Positions 1-8,212 of a stretch of DNA of 37,865 bases are shown in pieces (the stretch's first letter is position 1; the number at the start of each line of letters is the position of its first letter). Position numbers and translations under genes: made by a program. Source of the DNA: Chloroflexota bacterium (GTDB lineage: Bacteria > Chloroflexota > UBA11872); NCBI GenBank assembly GCA_026707185.1, contig JAPOXI010000104.1:1-37865 (forward strand), written 5' to 3'. The notes beneath the pieces are model-generated. The model made no database searches. It was not told where the DNA came from and saw nothing but the letters and a program-made list of their open reading frames with translations.

Positions 1-596
1 TCGGCCGCCGCGGCGCGCGGGCGCATGACGAAGCGAATGACGACGAAGCCGAGGACGAGGAGCACCACGAAGGCGATGGCGAGGACGTCGAAGTACTCGT
101 CGATGGCGTGTTCCACCTGCGTGCCGAAGATCGTGATTAGGATCCCAACCAGGAAGAAGCGGCCGCCGCGACCCGCCAGGGAGGCCAGCATGAAGCGGCG
201 GAAGTTAAGGCGGAAGGCGCCGGCGCCGATGGCGAAGACTTTGTAGGGGATCGGGGTGAAGGCGGCGATGGTGACGGCCCAGACGTCGCGGCGCTGGTAC
301 TGGCGCTCAACGTAGAGGATGCGCTCCCGGGCGAAGAGCCGGTCCAGCAGGGGACGGCCGCCGCGCAGGCCGATCCAGTAGCCGAGCATGGCACCGAGCA
401 AGGAGCCGACGGTGGCGATGGCGGAGAAGCCCAGCGCGAACTGAAGGTTCCCGGCGGCCAGGGCAATCATCAGGCCGTCCGGCGGGATGGGGAAGAAGCT
501 GGACTCCCAGAACGCGAGGACGAAGAGGGCCAGGCCGCCCCAGGGCGAATCGCCCCAGTCCAGCACCCAATGCCCAAGCTCGGAGATCAGGTGCAT
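1..596 (-). CDS. DedA/YqaA-type VTT-domain membrane protein (3' end missing)
   Basis: The frame opens at ATG 594-596 and stays open to the left edge, giving about 198 residues without a stop, so the C-terminus is outside the window. The early segment carries the E-S-S-F-F-P-I-P-P-D motif of the YqaA branch of the SNARE-associated/VTT (DedA) family. A second conserved element, F-T-P-I-P-Y-K-V, lies near residue 110 and is followed by a glycine-rich G-A-G-A-F-R stretch. Several hydrophobic segments show an integral membrane protein, and the last visible one ends in a basic V-M-R-P-R tail, so little is probably missing. DedA-family proteins act in membrane homeostasis and lipid or proton-dependent transport; the exact substrate of this one is unknown. 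Its neighbour, the CAP protein gene, is on the same strand 46 bases upstream. Confidence 0.85.
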   Translation of the reverse strand, partial: MHLISELGHWVLDWGDSPWGGLALFVLAFWESSFFPIPPDGLMIALAAGNLQFALGFSAIATVGSLLGAMLGYWIGLRGGRPLLDRLFARERILYVERQYQRRDVWAVTIAAFTPIPYKVFAIGAGAFRLNFRRFMLASLAGRGGRFFLVGILITIFGTQVEHAIDEYFDVLAIAFVVLLVLGFVVIRFVMRPRAAAA

Positions 597-642
597 CGAG
601 GGACTGCCTGCCGTGGGTGGTGGAGGGTCATTCTACGGGTGG

Positions 643-2238
643 TCAGGCGGCGCGCGTGGTAAAGCTGGTTTCGACCTGGAAGGGTTCGCCGTTGAGGGTT
701 CCGTTGACCCGTGCCGTGTAGGTGGTGGCCGGCGCCAGGGGATCGTGCGGGACGATCGATAGCGCGCGCCGCCACTCGCTGGTTGTGCGGGAGGTGGGGA
801 CGAGCGCGCCGCCGGGACCGTAGAGCGCGGCTTCGCCCCAGGTCACCTCGTCATCCAGGCCGAATTGCAGCGACACAGGCGGCCCGAACGGGCGGAGGGC
901 GCCCGGCGCCGGGTTGGGGGATTCCCAGCCCGGCCAACTGAACGATACGTCGGTTGCCCCGTTCAAAGGGACGACGGCGGGCAGGGCCGCGTCGGCGGTG
1001 TGCGCCGGCGACAGCCCGACGTTGAACACGGTCACGGTGGTGCCGCCGCCAGTCGCGGTTCCATAGCCAATGTGCACGGCGGAGGGGTGGACGTACATGT
1101 AGCGGTGCCAGACGGTTTCGAGGGCCCAGGCCAGCGTTTCGGGGGGTGCGAAGAAGGCGAAGACTTCGTCCACCCAGCCCAGCTGGTAGCCGGCGGCACG
1201 AGCGCGGTCGCCGATGGTTCGGCCGGTGAATCCGGCATAGCCGCGGACCTGGGTGTGCAGGCCGCCTGAATTCGGGTCGTCCCGGTGGGCGATGTAGTAG
1301 TCGGCGTGACTTTGGGCCGCCTGCATCAGTTCGGGGCTGACGGTCAGCGCCGGCAGTTGCAGGGCGGCGCGTAGCGTGTTCACGGGCGCCAGGAGGCCGG
1401 TTGGCGCGGCGGTGGCTGCGGGCGTCGGGGCGAGTGCGGGCACCGGCGTGGGCTGTGGAGTGGATCCAGTGGCGCGGGGCCGTATCTCGGGGGCCAGGAC
1501 CTCCGCCGGAAAGGTGCCGGCGCCGCGAGCCAGGTCGCCGCCGTTGGCGACGGTGACCTCGCCCGCCGAGGCCCAGGGCAGGTCGACCAGCCACTGGTGC
1601 AGCACGGCGCGCTGCAGCCTGATGCTGTGGACATGGTCGTAGGTGACGACCTTCGAGGTGGGCAACCCGTACCAGCGCAGCGGGTCGTCAACGGCGAAGT
1701 AGGCGTCGCGAAGGGCCGGATTGTCATCCAGCAGCGCCTGTCGCGAGGTGATGATCTGGTCCCAGGAGAGGCCCTTCTCCTCGAAGTACTCCCACGGGGG
1801 TACCAGCAGATCCTCAAGGGTGTTGTCGAAGCCGGCCAGGCTGAGGCGGTCAAAAACGTTGACGAACATGAAGGTGTTCGATTCCGGGCGCCACTGCATC
1901 ACGACCTTCTGAAACACCTGGACCGTGAAGTCTTCCCAGACGAAGCGACGTGACAGTGGGTAGCCCAGGGCCTGAACGCCGCCCAGGCGCTGAAACTCGG
2001 TCCAGAAGGGAATGCCGTCGGCATCGGTGACGGCGAAGCCGGCGTCGGGGACCTCGGTCTCAGCGGCCTGGCTGAAGAGGCGTCCACCCTCCACCGCGTA
2101 GTCCCCGGAATCCGCCTGCGCCGGGAGAACCGACCAGAGGGCGGCCAGTGCCACGATGGCGAGGAGGCCGACGCCTCGCATGAGGCGCCGTGGTGAGATT
2201 CCGCGGGAGCTGGAGGTCGTCGATTCGCGGGCGGTCAT
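643..2238 (-). CDS. Secreted CAP/SCP-domain protein with N-terminal GYP-type repeats and C-terminal Ig-like domain
   Basis: The protein has a signal peptide (hydrophobic run from about M-R-G-V-G-L-L-A-I-V to A-Q-A). It then has a segment with F-Q-R-L-G-G-V-Q-A-L-G-Y-P-L-S-R-R-F, a repeat style common in secreted Chloroflexota proteins. A Pro/Thr-rich linker follows, then a CAP (cysteine-rich secretory/PR-1) domain marked by Q-S-H-A-D-Y-Y and the metal-site-like G-L-H-T-Q, and finally a roughly 100-residue beta-sandwich-like tail. It is likely exported and surface-associated; the biochemical role of bacterial CAP proteins is poorly known. I chose ATG 2236-2238, which follows a GCGGAA stretch. 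An earlier in-frame start at 2280 gives a longer N-terminus, and ATG 2181 would place the signal peptide right at the start. The stop of yraN lies at 2284, so this gene may be read from the rplS-rnhB-yraN transcript. Confidence 0.85.
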   Translation of the reverse strand: MTARESTTSSSRGISPRRLMRGVGLLAIVALAALWSVLPAQADSGDYAVEGGRLFSQAAETEVPDAGFAVTDADGIPFWTEFQRLGGVQALGYPLSRRFVWEDFTVQVFQKVVMQWRPESNTFMFVNVFDRLSLAGFDNTLEDLLVPPWEYFEEKGLSWDQIITSRQALLDDNPALRDAYFAVDDPLRWYGLPTSKVVTYDHVHSIRLQRAVLHQWLVDLPWASAGEVTVANGGDLARGAGTFPAEVLAPEIRPRATGSTPQPTPVPALAPTPAATAAPTGLLAPVNTLRAALQLPALTVSPELMQAAQSHADYYIAHRDDPNSGGLHTQVRGYAGFTGRTIGDRARAAGYQLGWVDEVFAFFAPPETLAWALETVWHRYMYVHPSAVHIGYGTATGGGTTVTVFNVGLSPAHTADAALPAVVPLNGATDVSFSWPGWESPNPAPGALRPFGPPVSLQFGLDDEVTWGEAALYGPGGALVPTSRTTSEWRRALSIVPHDPLAPATTYTARVNGTLNGEPFQVETSFTTRAA

Positions 2239-2283
2239 CGTTCCGCAGCTTGTTGCAGGCCGCGTGGCCTGCCCGGGCACGCG

Positions 2284-2688
2284 TCAGAGGTGCACGGCAT
2301 TGGGTATCACCTCCACGGTGTAGTCGCCGGTGGAGTCGACGTCAATTGCGACCACGTCGATCCGGTAGTCGCCCGCGCGGTCGGGGTGCTGGCGCAGATA
2401 AGTCTGCGCCAGGCGCGCCAACTGGCGCCCCTTGGTGGGCGTGAGCGCGGCTCGGGCTCCGCCAAAGGTCTTGTCACGCCGAGTCTTGACCTCCACGAAG
2501 ACGGTTGCGTCGCGGTCGCTGGCCACGATGTCGAGTTCACCGCGACCCACGCGGACGTTACGTTCCAGGATGCGGTACTTGCGCCGCTTGAGTTCACGGG
2601 TGGCCAGGTCCTCGCCCCAACGGCCGAGTTGGGCGCGCTCGGTGGGCGCACGGCGCCTAGACCGCCAGGGCCAGGGTATGCGTGGCAT
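2284..2688 (-). CDS. yraN: YraN family protein (UPF0102), predicted endonuclease
   Basis: Small predicted nuclease of the restriction-endonuclease-like fold. The family signature is clear: L-G-x-x-G-E-D-L-A near the start, then R-N-V-R-V-G-R-G-E-L-D-I-V, then V-F-V-E-V-K-T-R-R with the E-x-K catalytic element. The end K-G-R-Q-L-A-R-L-A is also typical. Length is 134 residues from ATG 2688, normal for the family. A TTG start at 2730 is possible but leaves an unusual N-terminal extension. The gene overlaps the end of rnhB by 32 bases, as often seen in the rplS-rnhB-yraN cluster, which suggests cotranslation. YraN proteins are linked by context to DNA repair and competence (some Dpr-like neighbours); no direct function is shown here. 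Confidence 0.9.
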   Translation of the reverse strand: MPRIPWPWRSRRRAPTERAQLGRWGEDLATRELKRRKYRILERNVRVGRGELDIVASDRDATVFVEVKTRRDKTFGGARAALTPTKGRQLARLAQTYLRQHPDRAGDYRIDVVAIDVDSTGDYTVEVIPNAVHL

Positions 2689-3283
2689 TGGCTTGTCGAA
2701 CGGGAGCGAAGCTCTGGCGGTGGAGAGCAACCGGCCCCAGGGCGTGCAAGGCGGCGCGGTGGCGGGCGGTGCCGTAGCCCTTGTTTCGATCGAAGGCGTA
2801 GCCTGGAAAACGGCGGCTCACCTGTCGCATCAGGCGGTCACGGGCGACCTTGGCGCAGATCGAGGCGGCCGCCACGGCCAGGCAGGTGGCGTCGGCGCGG
2901 ATGATTGCCGTTTGGCGGTCGGCGAAACGGCTGGCGGCGTCCAGCGGAAAGGCGTCCACGATTACGTGATCGGGGTCGAGCCGCAGGCGGCCCAAGGCGC
3001 GGTGCATGGTGAGGCGTCCGGCGGCGGCGATGCCGGACGCGTCGATTTCACGCGGGGAGGTGTGGGCGACGCCGACGGCGGCGGCGCGGGCGCGAATCAG
3101 GCGGGCGAGGCGCTCGCGGGCGCGGGGCGAGAGGCGCTTGGAGTCCGTCACCCCCGCCAGAAGCTGCGGGTCCAGGTAGGCCACGGGCGGCAGGATGACG
3201 GCGGCGGCGGTGAGGGGCCCGGCCCAGGCACCGCGACCCGCCTCGTCAACCCCCGCAATTCGGCGGCGTCCCTGCTCAAGCAG
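2657..3283 (-). CDS. rnhB: Ribonuclease HII (start codon probably non-AUG)
   Basis: RNase HII cleaves RNA in RNA-DNA hybrids and removes single ribonucleotides from DNA. The translation carries I-A-G-V-D-E-A-G-R-G (first two catalytic acids), then D-S-K-R-L-S, H-V-I-V-D-A-F, and C-A-K-V-A-R-D near the C-terminus. The first ATG (3182-3184) lies after the catalytic motif, so it cannot be the start. The frame is open back to the TAG stop of rplS (3353-3355), which is in the same frame, but codons 3352 to 3250 contain no ATG, GTG or TTG. Two rare starts are possible. CTG at 3281-3283 gives 208 residues, with GGGAA six bases upstream. ATT at 3257-3259 begins directly at the motif, with AGGGA nine bases upstream. 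I use CTG because the preceding L-L-E-Q-G resembles normal RnhB N-termini. Function is sure; the start is not. Confidence 0.9.
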   Translation of the reverse strand: MLEQGRRRIAGVDEAGRGAWAGPLTAAAVILPPVAYLDPQLLAGVTDSKRLSPRARERLARLIRARAAAVGVAHTSPREIDASGIAAAGRLTMHRALGRLRLDPDHVIVDAFPLDAASRFADRQTAIIRADATCLAVAAASICAKVARDRLMRQVSRRFPGYAFDRNKGYGTARHRAALHALGPVALHRQSFAPVRQANATHTLALAV

Positions 3284-3352
3284 CCGGAGTTCCCGGTGCG
3301 GCGGTGGGAGCCTGAGCGGGAGGTGGCCGACGGGGCTGGCCTTTCGCGCCGG

Positions 3353-3700
3353 CTAGGCGCGCCGCTCCTTGACGCGCGCGGCGCGGCCGACCCGGTCGCG
3401 CAGGTAGTAGAGCTTGGCGCGGCGGACCTTGCCGTAGCGGACGACCTGGATGTCGTCCACGATTGGCGAGTGCAAGAGGAATGTGCGTTCCACGCCGACC
3501 CCGCCGGAAATGCGGCGGACCGTGAAGTTTTCGTTGACGCCGCCGGCGCGTCGGCGAATGACGGTGCCCTCGAATACCTGGACGCGTTCGCGCTCGCCCT
3601 CGCGCACTTTCACGTTGACGCGCACGGTGTCGCCGACGTTGAATTCGGGGACTTCGGGCTTGAGGTAGGTCTTTTCGAGTTCCTCGATGAGAGTCGCCAT
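3353..3700 (-). CDS. rplS: 50S ribosomal protein L19
   Basis: L19 sits at the interface of the 30S and 50S subunits. The sequence shows the family hallmarks: [20 protein letters not shown], and the segment [16 protein letters not shown]. The end [12 protein letters not shown] is typical. ATG 3698-3700 gives 115 residues, the usual length; the frame continues upstream to 3754 but that extension is not L19-like. It heads a minus-strand cluster rplS-rnhB-yraN. In many bacteria this cluster follows rpsP-rimM-trmD directly, but here those genes lie 4 kb away on the other strand. Confidence 0.97.
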   Translation of the reverse strand: MATLIEELEKTYLKPEVPEFNVGDTVRVNVKVREGERERVQVFEGTVIRRRAGGVNENFTVRRISGGVGVERTFLLHSPIVDDIQVVRYGKVRRAKLYYLRDRVGRAARVKERRA

Positions 3701-3914
3701 GGGTGCTATGCCGGAAAACGAGCGGCGTGGGACGCCACGAACAGGGGGTCGCAAAGTGGGACGCCAACCGGCTGGTCGGCACCGCTGACGATAGCACAGG
3801 CGCCGGACCTGCCCGGTCTGGACCGAGCAGCGATTCCGTCGCGCTTCCGGTCACGCCGCCTATAGTTGAGCATGCGCGGCCCGGTGTGCGTGCCGCGCGG
3901 GTGACGAGAATCTC

Positions 3915-5852
3915 ATGCAAATCAGCCGACGCACCATTCTGCTGCTGGCCGGGTCCGGCGTGCTCGGCAGCGCGGCGGCGGCCGCGACCGGCGCCGCCAC
4001 GTTTGTGGCGGTGGGCGAGGCGCGCTACGCGGACCGGTTCTATCCGGGTGTGCGCCTGGACGGCGAAGACGTGGGCGGTCTGACGCAGGAGCAGGCACGC
4101 GAGCGGTTGGCGGCACGCTGGGACGGTTTCGGTGCCGCGCCAATTGTCTTTCGGCTGGATGGCCGCACCTGGAATCCCACGGGCCGCGAAGTTGGCATCC
4201 AGGTTGATTACGCCACGCCGCTGGCGCGGGCCTACGGCTGGGGCCGGCGGGGTAGCTGGGATATCCGACTGCGCCAGCAACAGCAGACGCTGGAGGCGCC
4301 GCTGGACTGGCGGACGACGGTCAGATTCGATCCGCACGTGTTCATGACGTACGTCGAGCGCATTGGCGCCGAGATCGCGGCGAGCCCGACGGACGCCTCG
4401 GTGCGGATCGAAACGCAGGGCGGCCAGCTTCGCGCCCGGGTCTATCCGTCAAGCGAGGGCCGCGAACTGGTGCCGGCGGACGTGCTGGCCGTGATGAGCC
4501 GAAGGTTTGACACACCGCAGCGGCTGATTATCGACTTACAGACGCGCGCGATTGCGCCCGGCGTGGCCACGGACGACCTGACCGCCACCGCCGAACGCGC
4601 TGAACAGCTGACGGCAGGGCACATTGAGCTGGTTGCGCCCGGTCATCGCTGGTCGATCGCGCGCGAAGACCTGGCGCAGGACATGCGCCTGGTTGGGCCG
4701 GCCCAGGCGCCCGAGATCAACGTGGACGTGAGCTATCGGGCGTTTGACCGCGTGGCACGCGAAATTGCGGACACGCTGCGAGTTTCCGCTGTCGAGCCAA
4801 GGATCAGAGTGGACAAGAACGGCGACGTCGTTCCGCTGGTTCAAGGCACGCCCGGCCGCACGATTGACGCCGAGCGTCTCTGGACGCGCGTTCAGGCCGC
4901 GTTCGACAGCGGGCGGGGACGCGTGAATGTGCCGCTGGTGACCATCCAGCCCTCGATCACGCGGCTGAGCGCGGAGGAGCTGCAGTTCAACAACCTGATC
5001 GCGGCGGGCGAGTCTCGCTTTACCGGTTCCAGCGGCAACCGGGTGCACAACATCGACAACGGGTCGCGGCTGATCGACGGCACGGTGGTGCCGCCGGGCG
5101 AGACGTTTTCCTTCAACGCCACGGTGGGACCGATCACGGCGGGGAACGGGTTCGTGGAGGGGCTGGTGATCGCCCCGACGCGTACGGAGCCGGGCATTGG
5201 GGGCGGCATCTGCCAGGTGTCGACGACGCTGTTTCGGGCCGCGTTCTGGGCCGGGCTGCCGATCAGCGAGCGCTGGCAACACGCCTACCGCGTCCGCTAT
5301 TACGAGCTTGGCCCGAATAATCCGCCGGGCTTCGATGCCGCGATCTGGCAACCGGCACAAGACCTGGCGTTTACCAACGACACGCCGAATCACATTCTCA
5401 TCCGTCGGATTTTCGACGCTCGACGGCAACGGCTGATGTTCAGGCTGATGGGACCGTCGCTCGAGCGCGAGGTCAGGTTGGACGCCTGGAAGGGCGAGGA
5501 GATCGAACCGCCGCCGCTACGCGTGGAACCCACGAAGGAATTGCCGCCGGGCGAGATCGAAAAGACGGACAGTGCGATTCCCGGGCTGCGAACGGTGATC
5601 ACGCGTCATGTTGCGCTGGGCGGCCGGGTGCTTTCCAAGGATCGGTTTCCCTCGATATTCCTGCCCTGGGCGGAGCGCTGGGAGGTCGGCGAAGCCGAGG
5701 ACGGCAGCTTCGATCCGAACCTGGTGCCGGCATACGCCGAGGCGCAGGCGAAGGCGGAGGCCGAAGCGCAGGGCGAGGGCGCGCCGCCGACCGAGGACCA
5801 GCCGCCGGTGGAGGACTCCTCAGCGACGGAGCAGCCCGCGAACCAGAGCTAG
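3915..5852 (+). CDS. VanW family protein with peptidoglycan-binding-type domains
   Basis: A 645-residue envelope protein. Residues 1-30 form a signal or anchor segment with an S-R-R-T twin-arginine-like start. Next are PG-binding-4/YoaR-like beta modules (F-Y-P-G-V-R-L-D-G-E-D-V-G-G and following). The VanW domain starts near residue 370 and shows I-D-G-T-V-V-P-P-G-E-T-F-S-F-N, G-I-G-G-G-I-C-Q-V-S-T-T-L-F and N-D-T-P-N-H-I-L-I. The tail is rich in Glu, Ala and Pro and probably disordered. VanW proteins are named from vancomycin-resistance clusters, but most, like this one, are chromosomal; their reaction is not settled and a cell-wall role is inferred. A TATAGT box at 3861-3866 is a possible -10 element. 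The 3' end overlaps the end of the convergent oxidoreductase gene by four bases. Confidence 0.92.
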   Translation: MQISRRTILLLAGSGVLGSAAAAATGAATFVAVGEARYADRFYPGVRLDGEDVGGLTQEQARERLAARWDGFGAAPIVFRLDGRTWNPTGREVGIQVDYATPLARAYGWGRRGSWDIRLRQQQQTLEAPLDWRTTVRFDPHVFMTYVERIGAEIAASPTDASVRIETQGGQLRARVYPSSEGRELVPADVLAVMSRRFDTPQRLIIDLQTRAIAPGVATDDLTATAERAEQLTAGHIELVAPGHRWSIAREDLAQDMRLVGPAQAPEINVDVSYRAFDRVAREIADTLRVSAVEPRIRVDKNGDVVPLVQGTPGRTIDAERLWTRVQAAFDSGRGRVNVPLVTIQPSITRLSAEELQFNNLIAAGESRFTGSSGNRVHNIDNGSRLIDGTVVPPGETFSFNATVGPITAGNGFVEGLVIAPTRTEPGIGGGICQVSTTLFRAAFWAGLPISERWQHAYRVRYYELGPNNPPGFDAAIWQPAQDLAFTNDTPNHILIRRIFDARRQRLMFRLMGPSLEREVRLDAWKGEEIEPPPLRVEPTKELPPGEIEKTDSAIPGLRTVITRHVALGGRVLSKDRFPSIFLPWAERWEVGEAEDGSFDPNLVPAYAEAQAKAEAEAQGEGAPPTEDQPPVEDSSATEQPANQS

Positions 5853-6898
5853 GTGAGCTCCGGCGCTCCGCTGCGCGCCGAACGGTAGGCGGCTTCCATG
5901 GCGGCGACTTGGCGCAAACCGTCGTGCGCCGTGGCGCGCGGTTCGGCACGTCCCAGGATGACGTCGATGAAATTGGCCGGCGCGCTGCCGAAGAATGACA
6001 TCGACGAATTGTCAAAGGTCACCGGGTCGCGGAGCTCGCGTTCCAGCGTGAGATGTCCCCAGCGCATGTGGATGGCGCCGGTGGCCCCGTAGAGGTGGAA
6101 TCCGAAGTCGCGCGGTGTTGGTGTGTCGCCCACGCAGGCCAGGCTGCAGAGCACGCCTGACCGGAGGCGCAGGTTGAGGGCGGTGTACAAATCGGCTTCG
6201 GGCGAGTCCATCTGCGCGAAGACCGTGGCCGCGGGCGAGTCCGCCAGCCAGAGGCAGGCCTCCAGCAGGTGCGCCCCGCCGTCGGCGAAGAAGCCTCCGC
6301 CGTTGGCCGCGGCGTCGCCGCGGAAACTGGTCTCGTGCAGCAGGGTGGACTGCGTGTCCGACACGCCATCCAGCATGGCGGCGCCGGCGCCGGTGAAACG
6401 GCGCTCGGACGGCTGCAGCCACAGGTCCCAGTCGTAGGCCATGTAGGCCTGGATGAGGCGAAGCTCTCCGATGGCGCCGTCGGCCAGGAGCTCGTGGGCC
6501 CTGGTGAAAGGCGGTTCGTAGTGCCGGTTGAAGGCGACCATCAGGGTCAGGCCGCGCCGTTCGGCCAGCGTCACGAGCTCTTGCGCGTGGTCGGCGCGCA
6601 GGGTGAGGGGCTTGTCCACCAGGACGTGCCGGCCGTGATCCAGCGCCGCGCGGGCGGCCTGGTAGTGGAGGTTGTGCGGCAGCGAAATCGTGACCGCGTC
6701 CAGCGAGTCGTCGGCCAGCAAGTCCGTGTAGTCGGTGTAGCGGCCGGCTACGCCAAAGGCGTCGGCGGCTTCGGCCAGCCGGACCGGATTACGGCGGCAG
6801 AGGGCGGCAACTTCGGCGTCCGGGTGTTCGTGCAGCGGCGGCAGGTGGGCACGCTGGGCGTACGCCCCGGCTCCGATCACTCCGACCCGAACGGCCAT
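5849..6898 (-). CDS. Gfo/Idh/MocA family NAD(P)-dependent oxidoreductase
   Basis: The N-terminal Rossmann fold is evident in V-G-V-I-G-A-G-A-Y-A-Q-R (residues 5-16). The family's V-D-K-P-L-T motif near residue 97 carries the conserved Lys that helps position substrate and cofactor. The rest matches the alpha/beta C-terminal domain (G-G-G-F-F-A-D-G-G-A-H). Length, 349 residues from ATG 6896-6898, is normal. Enzymes of this family oxidise or reduce hydroxyls of sugars, inositols and related compounds; the substrate cannot be read from the sequence. The gene stands alone between VanW and the toxin gene. Confidence 0.93.
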   Translation of the reverse strand: MAVRVGVIGAGAYAQRAHLPPLHEHPDAEVAALCRRNPVRLAEAADAFGVAGRYTDYTDLLADDSLDAVTISLPHNLHYQAARAALDHGRHVLVDKPLTLRADHAQELVTLAERRGLTLMVAFNRHYEPPFTRAHELLADGAIGELRLIQAYMAYDWDLWLQPSERRFTGAGAAMLDGVSDTQSTLLHETSFRGDAAANGGGFFADGGAHLLEACLWLADSPAATVFAQMDSPEADLYTALNLRLRSGVLCSLACVGDTPTPRDFGFHLYGATGAIHMRWGHLTLERELRDPVTFDNSSMSFFGSAPANFIDVILGRAEPRATAHDGLRQVAAMEAAYRSARSGAPELT

Positions 6899-6945
6899 TG
6901 GCGCTCGATTTCAGACAGATTGGCGCAGTCTAGCCGTAGCTCCGG

Positions 6946-7305
6946 TCAATCGATGTAGTCGACGGCAATAGCCACACCGGCCGCGATCTCTTCGACCTCA
7001 TCGGCCTCCAGAGCGCCAATCCTCCTGAGGAATCGCTCGGTGGACACGCTTCGCACCTGCAAGACGTCGGCGGCTGAGTGCGAGTGAAGCCCGTTCCATT
7101 CGTCTGCTTCTATACGAAGCTTGTTGATTCGGCCTTCGTATTGGTCGCGCCAGGCTGTTAGCGGAACAACGATGCGAACGGGCAGCGCATCAAGGGCGGG
7201 CGAACTGATGACGACGGCGGGACGGTCGCGCTGCAATTCCGCCCCGACCGCGCGTGGAAGACGAACCAGCCACAATTCGCCCCGCGTGGGTGAACCGTCG
7301 GCCAA
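6946..7305 (-). CDS. MazF/PemK-family toxin (endoribonuclease)
   Basis: A 119-residue protein with the MazF/PemK hallmarks: R-G-E-L-W-L-V near the N-terminus, R-P-A-V-V-I-S-S after about 20 residues, and I-V-V-P-L-T-A strands. These toxins cut mRNA at short sites and are held inactive by a cognate antitoxin. The start is TTG 7303-7305; there is no ATG or GTG upstream in frame. It lies 14 bases downstream of a small ORF on the same strand that has the position and size of an antitoxin. The conserved Arg of the R-P-A motif and the Ser/Thr that follows are present, so it looks intact. Confidence 0.85.
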   Translation of the reverse strand: MADGSPTRGELWLVRLPRAVGAELQRDRPAVVISSPALDALPVRIVVPLTAWRDQYEGRINKLRIEADEWNGLHSHSAADVLQVRSVSTERFLRRIGALEADEVEEIAAGVAIAVDYID

Positions 7306-7319
7306 CGGGAGTTCTGCAG

Positions 7320-7505
7320 CTAGTCAGCCAGGTCGACCAGCGTCGCGTCCCACGCGCGAGTCTCGTCGGGGTCGACTTCGATCCGGGCAGCGCGCAGCAC
7401 CCGGTGACGCTCCCGGAGCGGGCGCCGAGCCAAATCGCGAAGGGTCGACTGGGTCACGCGCGGACGTTCATCCATTGCACGGAGGCTTCCCTTGCGAACT
7501 CCCAT
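7320..7505 (-). CDS. Small putative antitoxin of the MazF-type toxin
   Basis: A 61-residue charged protein rich in Arg, Glu and Asp, ending in W-D-A-T-L-V-D-L-A-D. The R-E-R-H-R-V-L-R-A-A-R segment suggests an amphipathic helix. I do not recognise a named DNA-binding fold such as AbrB or ribbon-helix-helix, so the antitoxin call rests on its size and on its place 14 bases before the toxin. ATG 7503-7505 has an AGGAAGG about ten bases upstream; ATG 7473-7475 is an alternative start that gives 51 residues. Confidence 0.6.
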   Translation of the reverse strand: MGVRKGSLRAMDERPRVTQSTLRDLARRPLRERHRVLRAARIEVDPDETRAWDATLVDLAD

Positions 7506-7585
7506 TCGAATCAGGCCTTCCTCTCTGGCGCTTGACGCCGTCCACCATTGACCCAGGACTCCTCAAGGACATCCTACAGCCGCCG

Positions 7586-7614
7586 GTGACAGGGGCGGGT
7601 GGCGTGGGTATGAT
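7586..7614 (+). promoter_or_regulatory. Sigma-70 promoter of the rpsP operon
   Basis: GTGACA (7586-7591), a 17-base spacer, and TATGAT (7609-7614) each match the consensus boxes at five of six positions. Transcription would start near 7621, about 70 bases before rpsP. It is the best-formed promoter I see in the window, in keeping with a ribosomal-protein operon. Confidence 0.65.
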
Positions 7615-7690
7615 CGGGGAGCTGGCTTGGTTCGAGGGCCTGGGGTCCAGCGCCGGTTCTTCCCATTGAGTTCCCCGGAGTTTCTTCTTC

Positions 7691-7966
7691 ATGCTGAAAA
7701 TTCGTCTTACCCGCACCGGGCGCAAGAAGCGTCCCAGCTATCGCGTGGTGGTGGCCGAGGCGCGCTGGGCGCGCGACGGCCGGCGCATCGCCGAGCTTGG
7801 CCATTACGACCCGCTGACCGACCCGTCGACCATCCGCCTGGACGTGGCCGCGACCGAGGACTGGATCCGCAAGGGCGCGCAGCCGACGGAGCGGGTACGG
7901 AAGCTGCTGGAAATCGCCAAGAACATGCCGCAGCCGCCCGCCGCGGCCGCCGGACCCAGCGCCTAG
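7691..7966 (+). CDS. rpsP: 30S ribosomal protein S16
   Basis: S16 is an assembly protein of the small subunit. The N-terminus M-L-K-I-R-L-T-R-T-G-R-K-K-R-P-S-Y-R-V-V-V is diagnostic, followed by D-G-R-R-I-A-E-L-G-H-Y-D-P and W-I-R-K-G-A-Q-P-T. Length is 91 residues; the last dozen are an Ala/Pro-rich tail of no conserved character. GGAG at 7677-7680 is the likely ribosome-binding site. First gene of rpsP-khpA-rimM-trmD. Confidence 0.98.
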   Translation: MLKIRLTRTGRKKRPSYRVVVAEARWARDGRRIAELGHYDPLTDPSTIRLDVAATEDWIRKGAQPTERVRKLLEIAKNMPQPPAAAAGPSA

Positions 7967-7975
7967 CGTCATCCC

Positions 7976-8212
7976 ATGGACGAGTTGGTTGAGTTCATCG
8001 CCCGCAACCTGGTGACGGAGCCAGACGCGGTGCGCGTGAACCGGGTTCAGCGCCACCATCTCAGCATTTACAAGCTGTACGTCCATCCGTCGGATATGGG
8101 CAGGGTGATTGGACGGCAGGGGCGCGTGGCGAGGGCCGTCCGGGCCGTGATGCACGCCGCGCCGATCGGCGGCGACCGGCGGCTGGCGCTCGACATTCAG
8201 GAAAGCCACTGA
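7976..8212 (+). CDS. khpA: KH-domain RNA-binding protein KhpA
   Basis: A 78-residue single KH-domain protein (former YlqC). The KH signature G-R-V-I-G-R-Q-G-R (GxxG loop plus flanks) lies near residues 42-50. In many Gram-positive and Chloroflexota genomes khpA follows rpsP; its partner KhpB usually lies elsewhere. It binds small RNAs and affects cell division and cell-wall growth in Firmicutes. The gene starts nine bases after rpsP and its stop codon overlaps the proposed CTG start of rimM. Confidence 0.95.
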   Translation: MDELVEFIARNLVTEPDAVRVNRVQRHHLSIYKLYVHPSDMGRVIGRQGRVARAVRAVMHAAPIGGDRRLALDIQESH

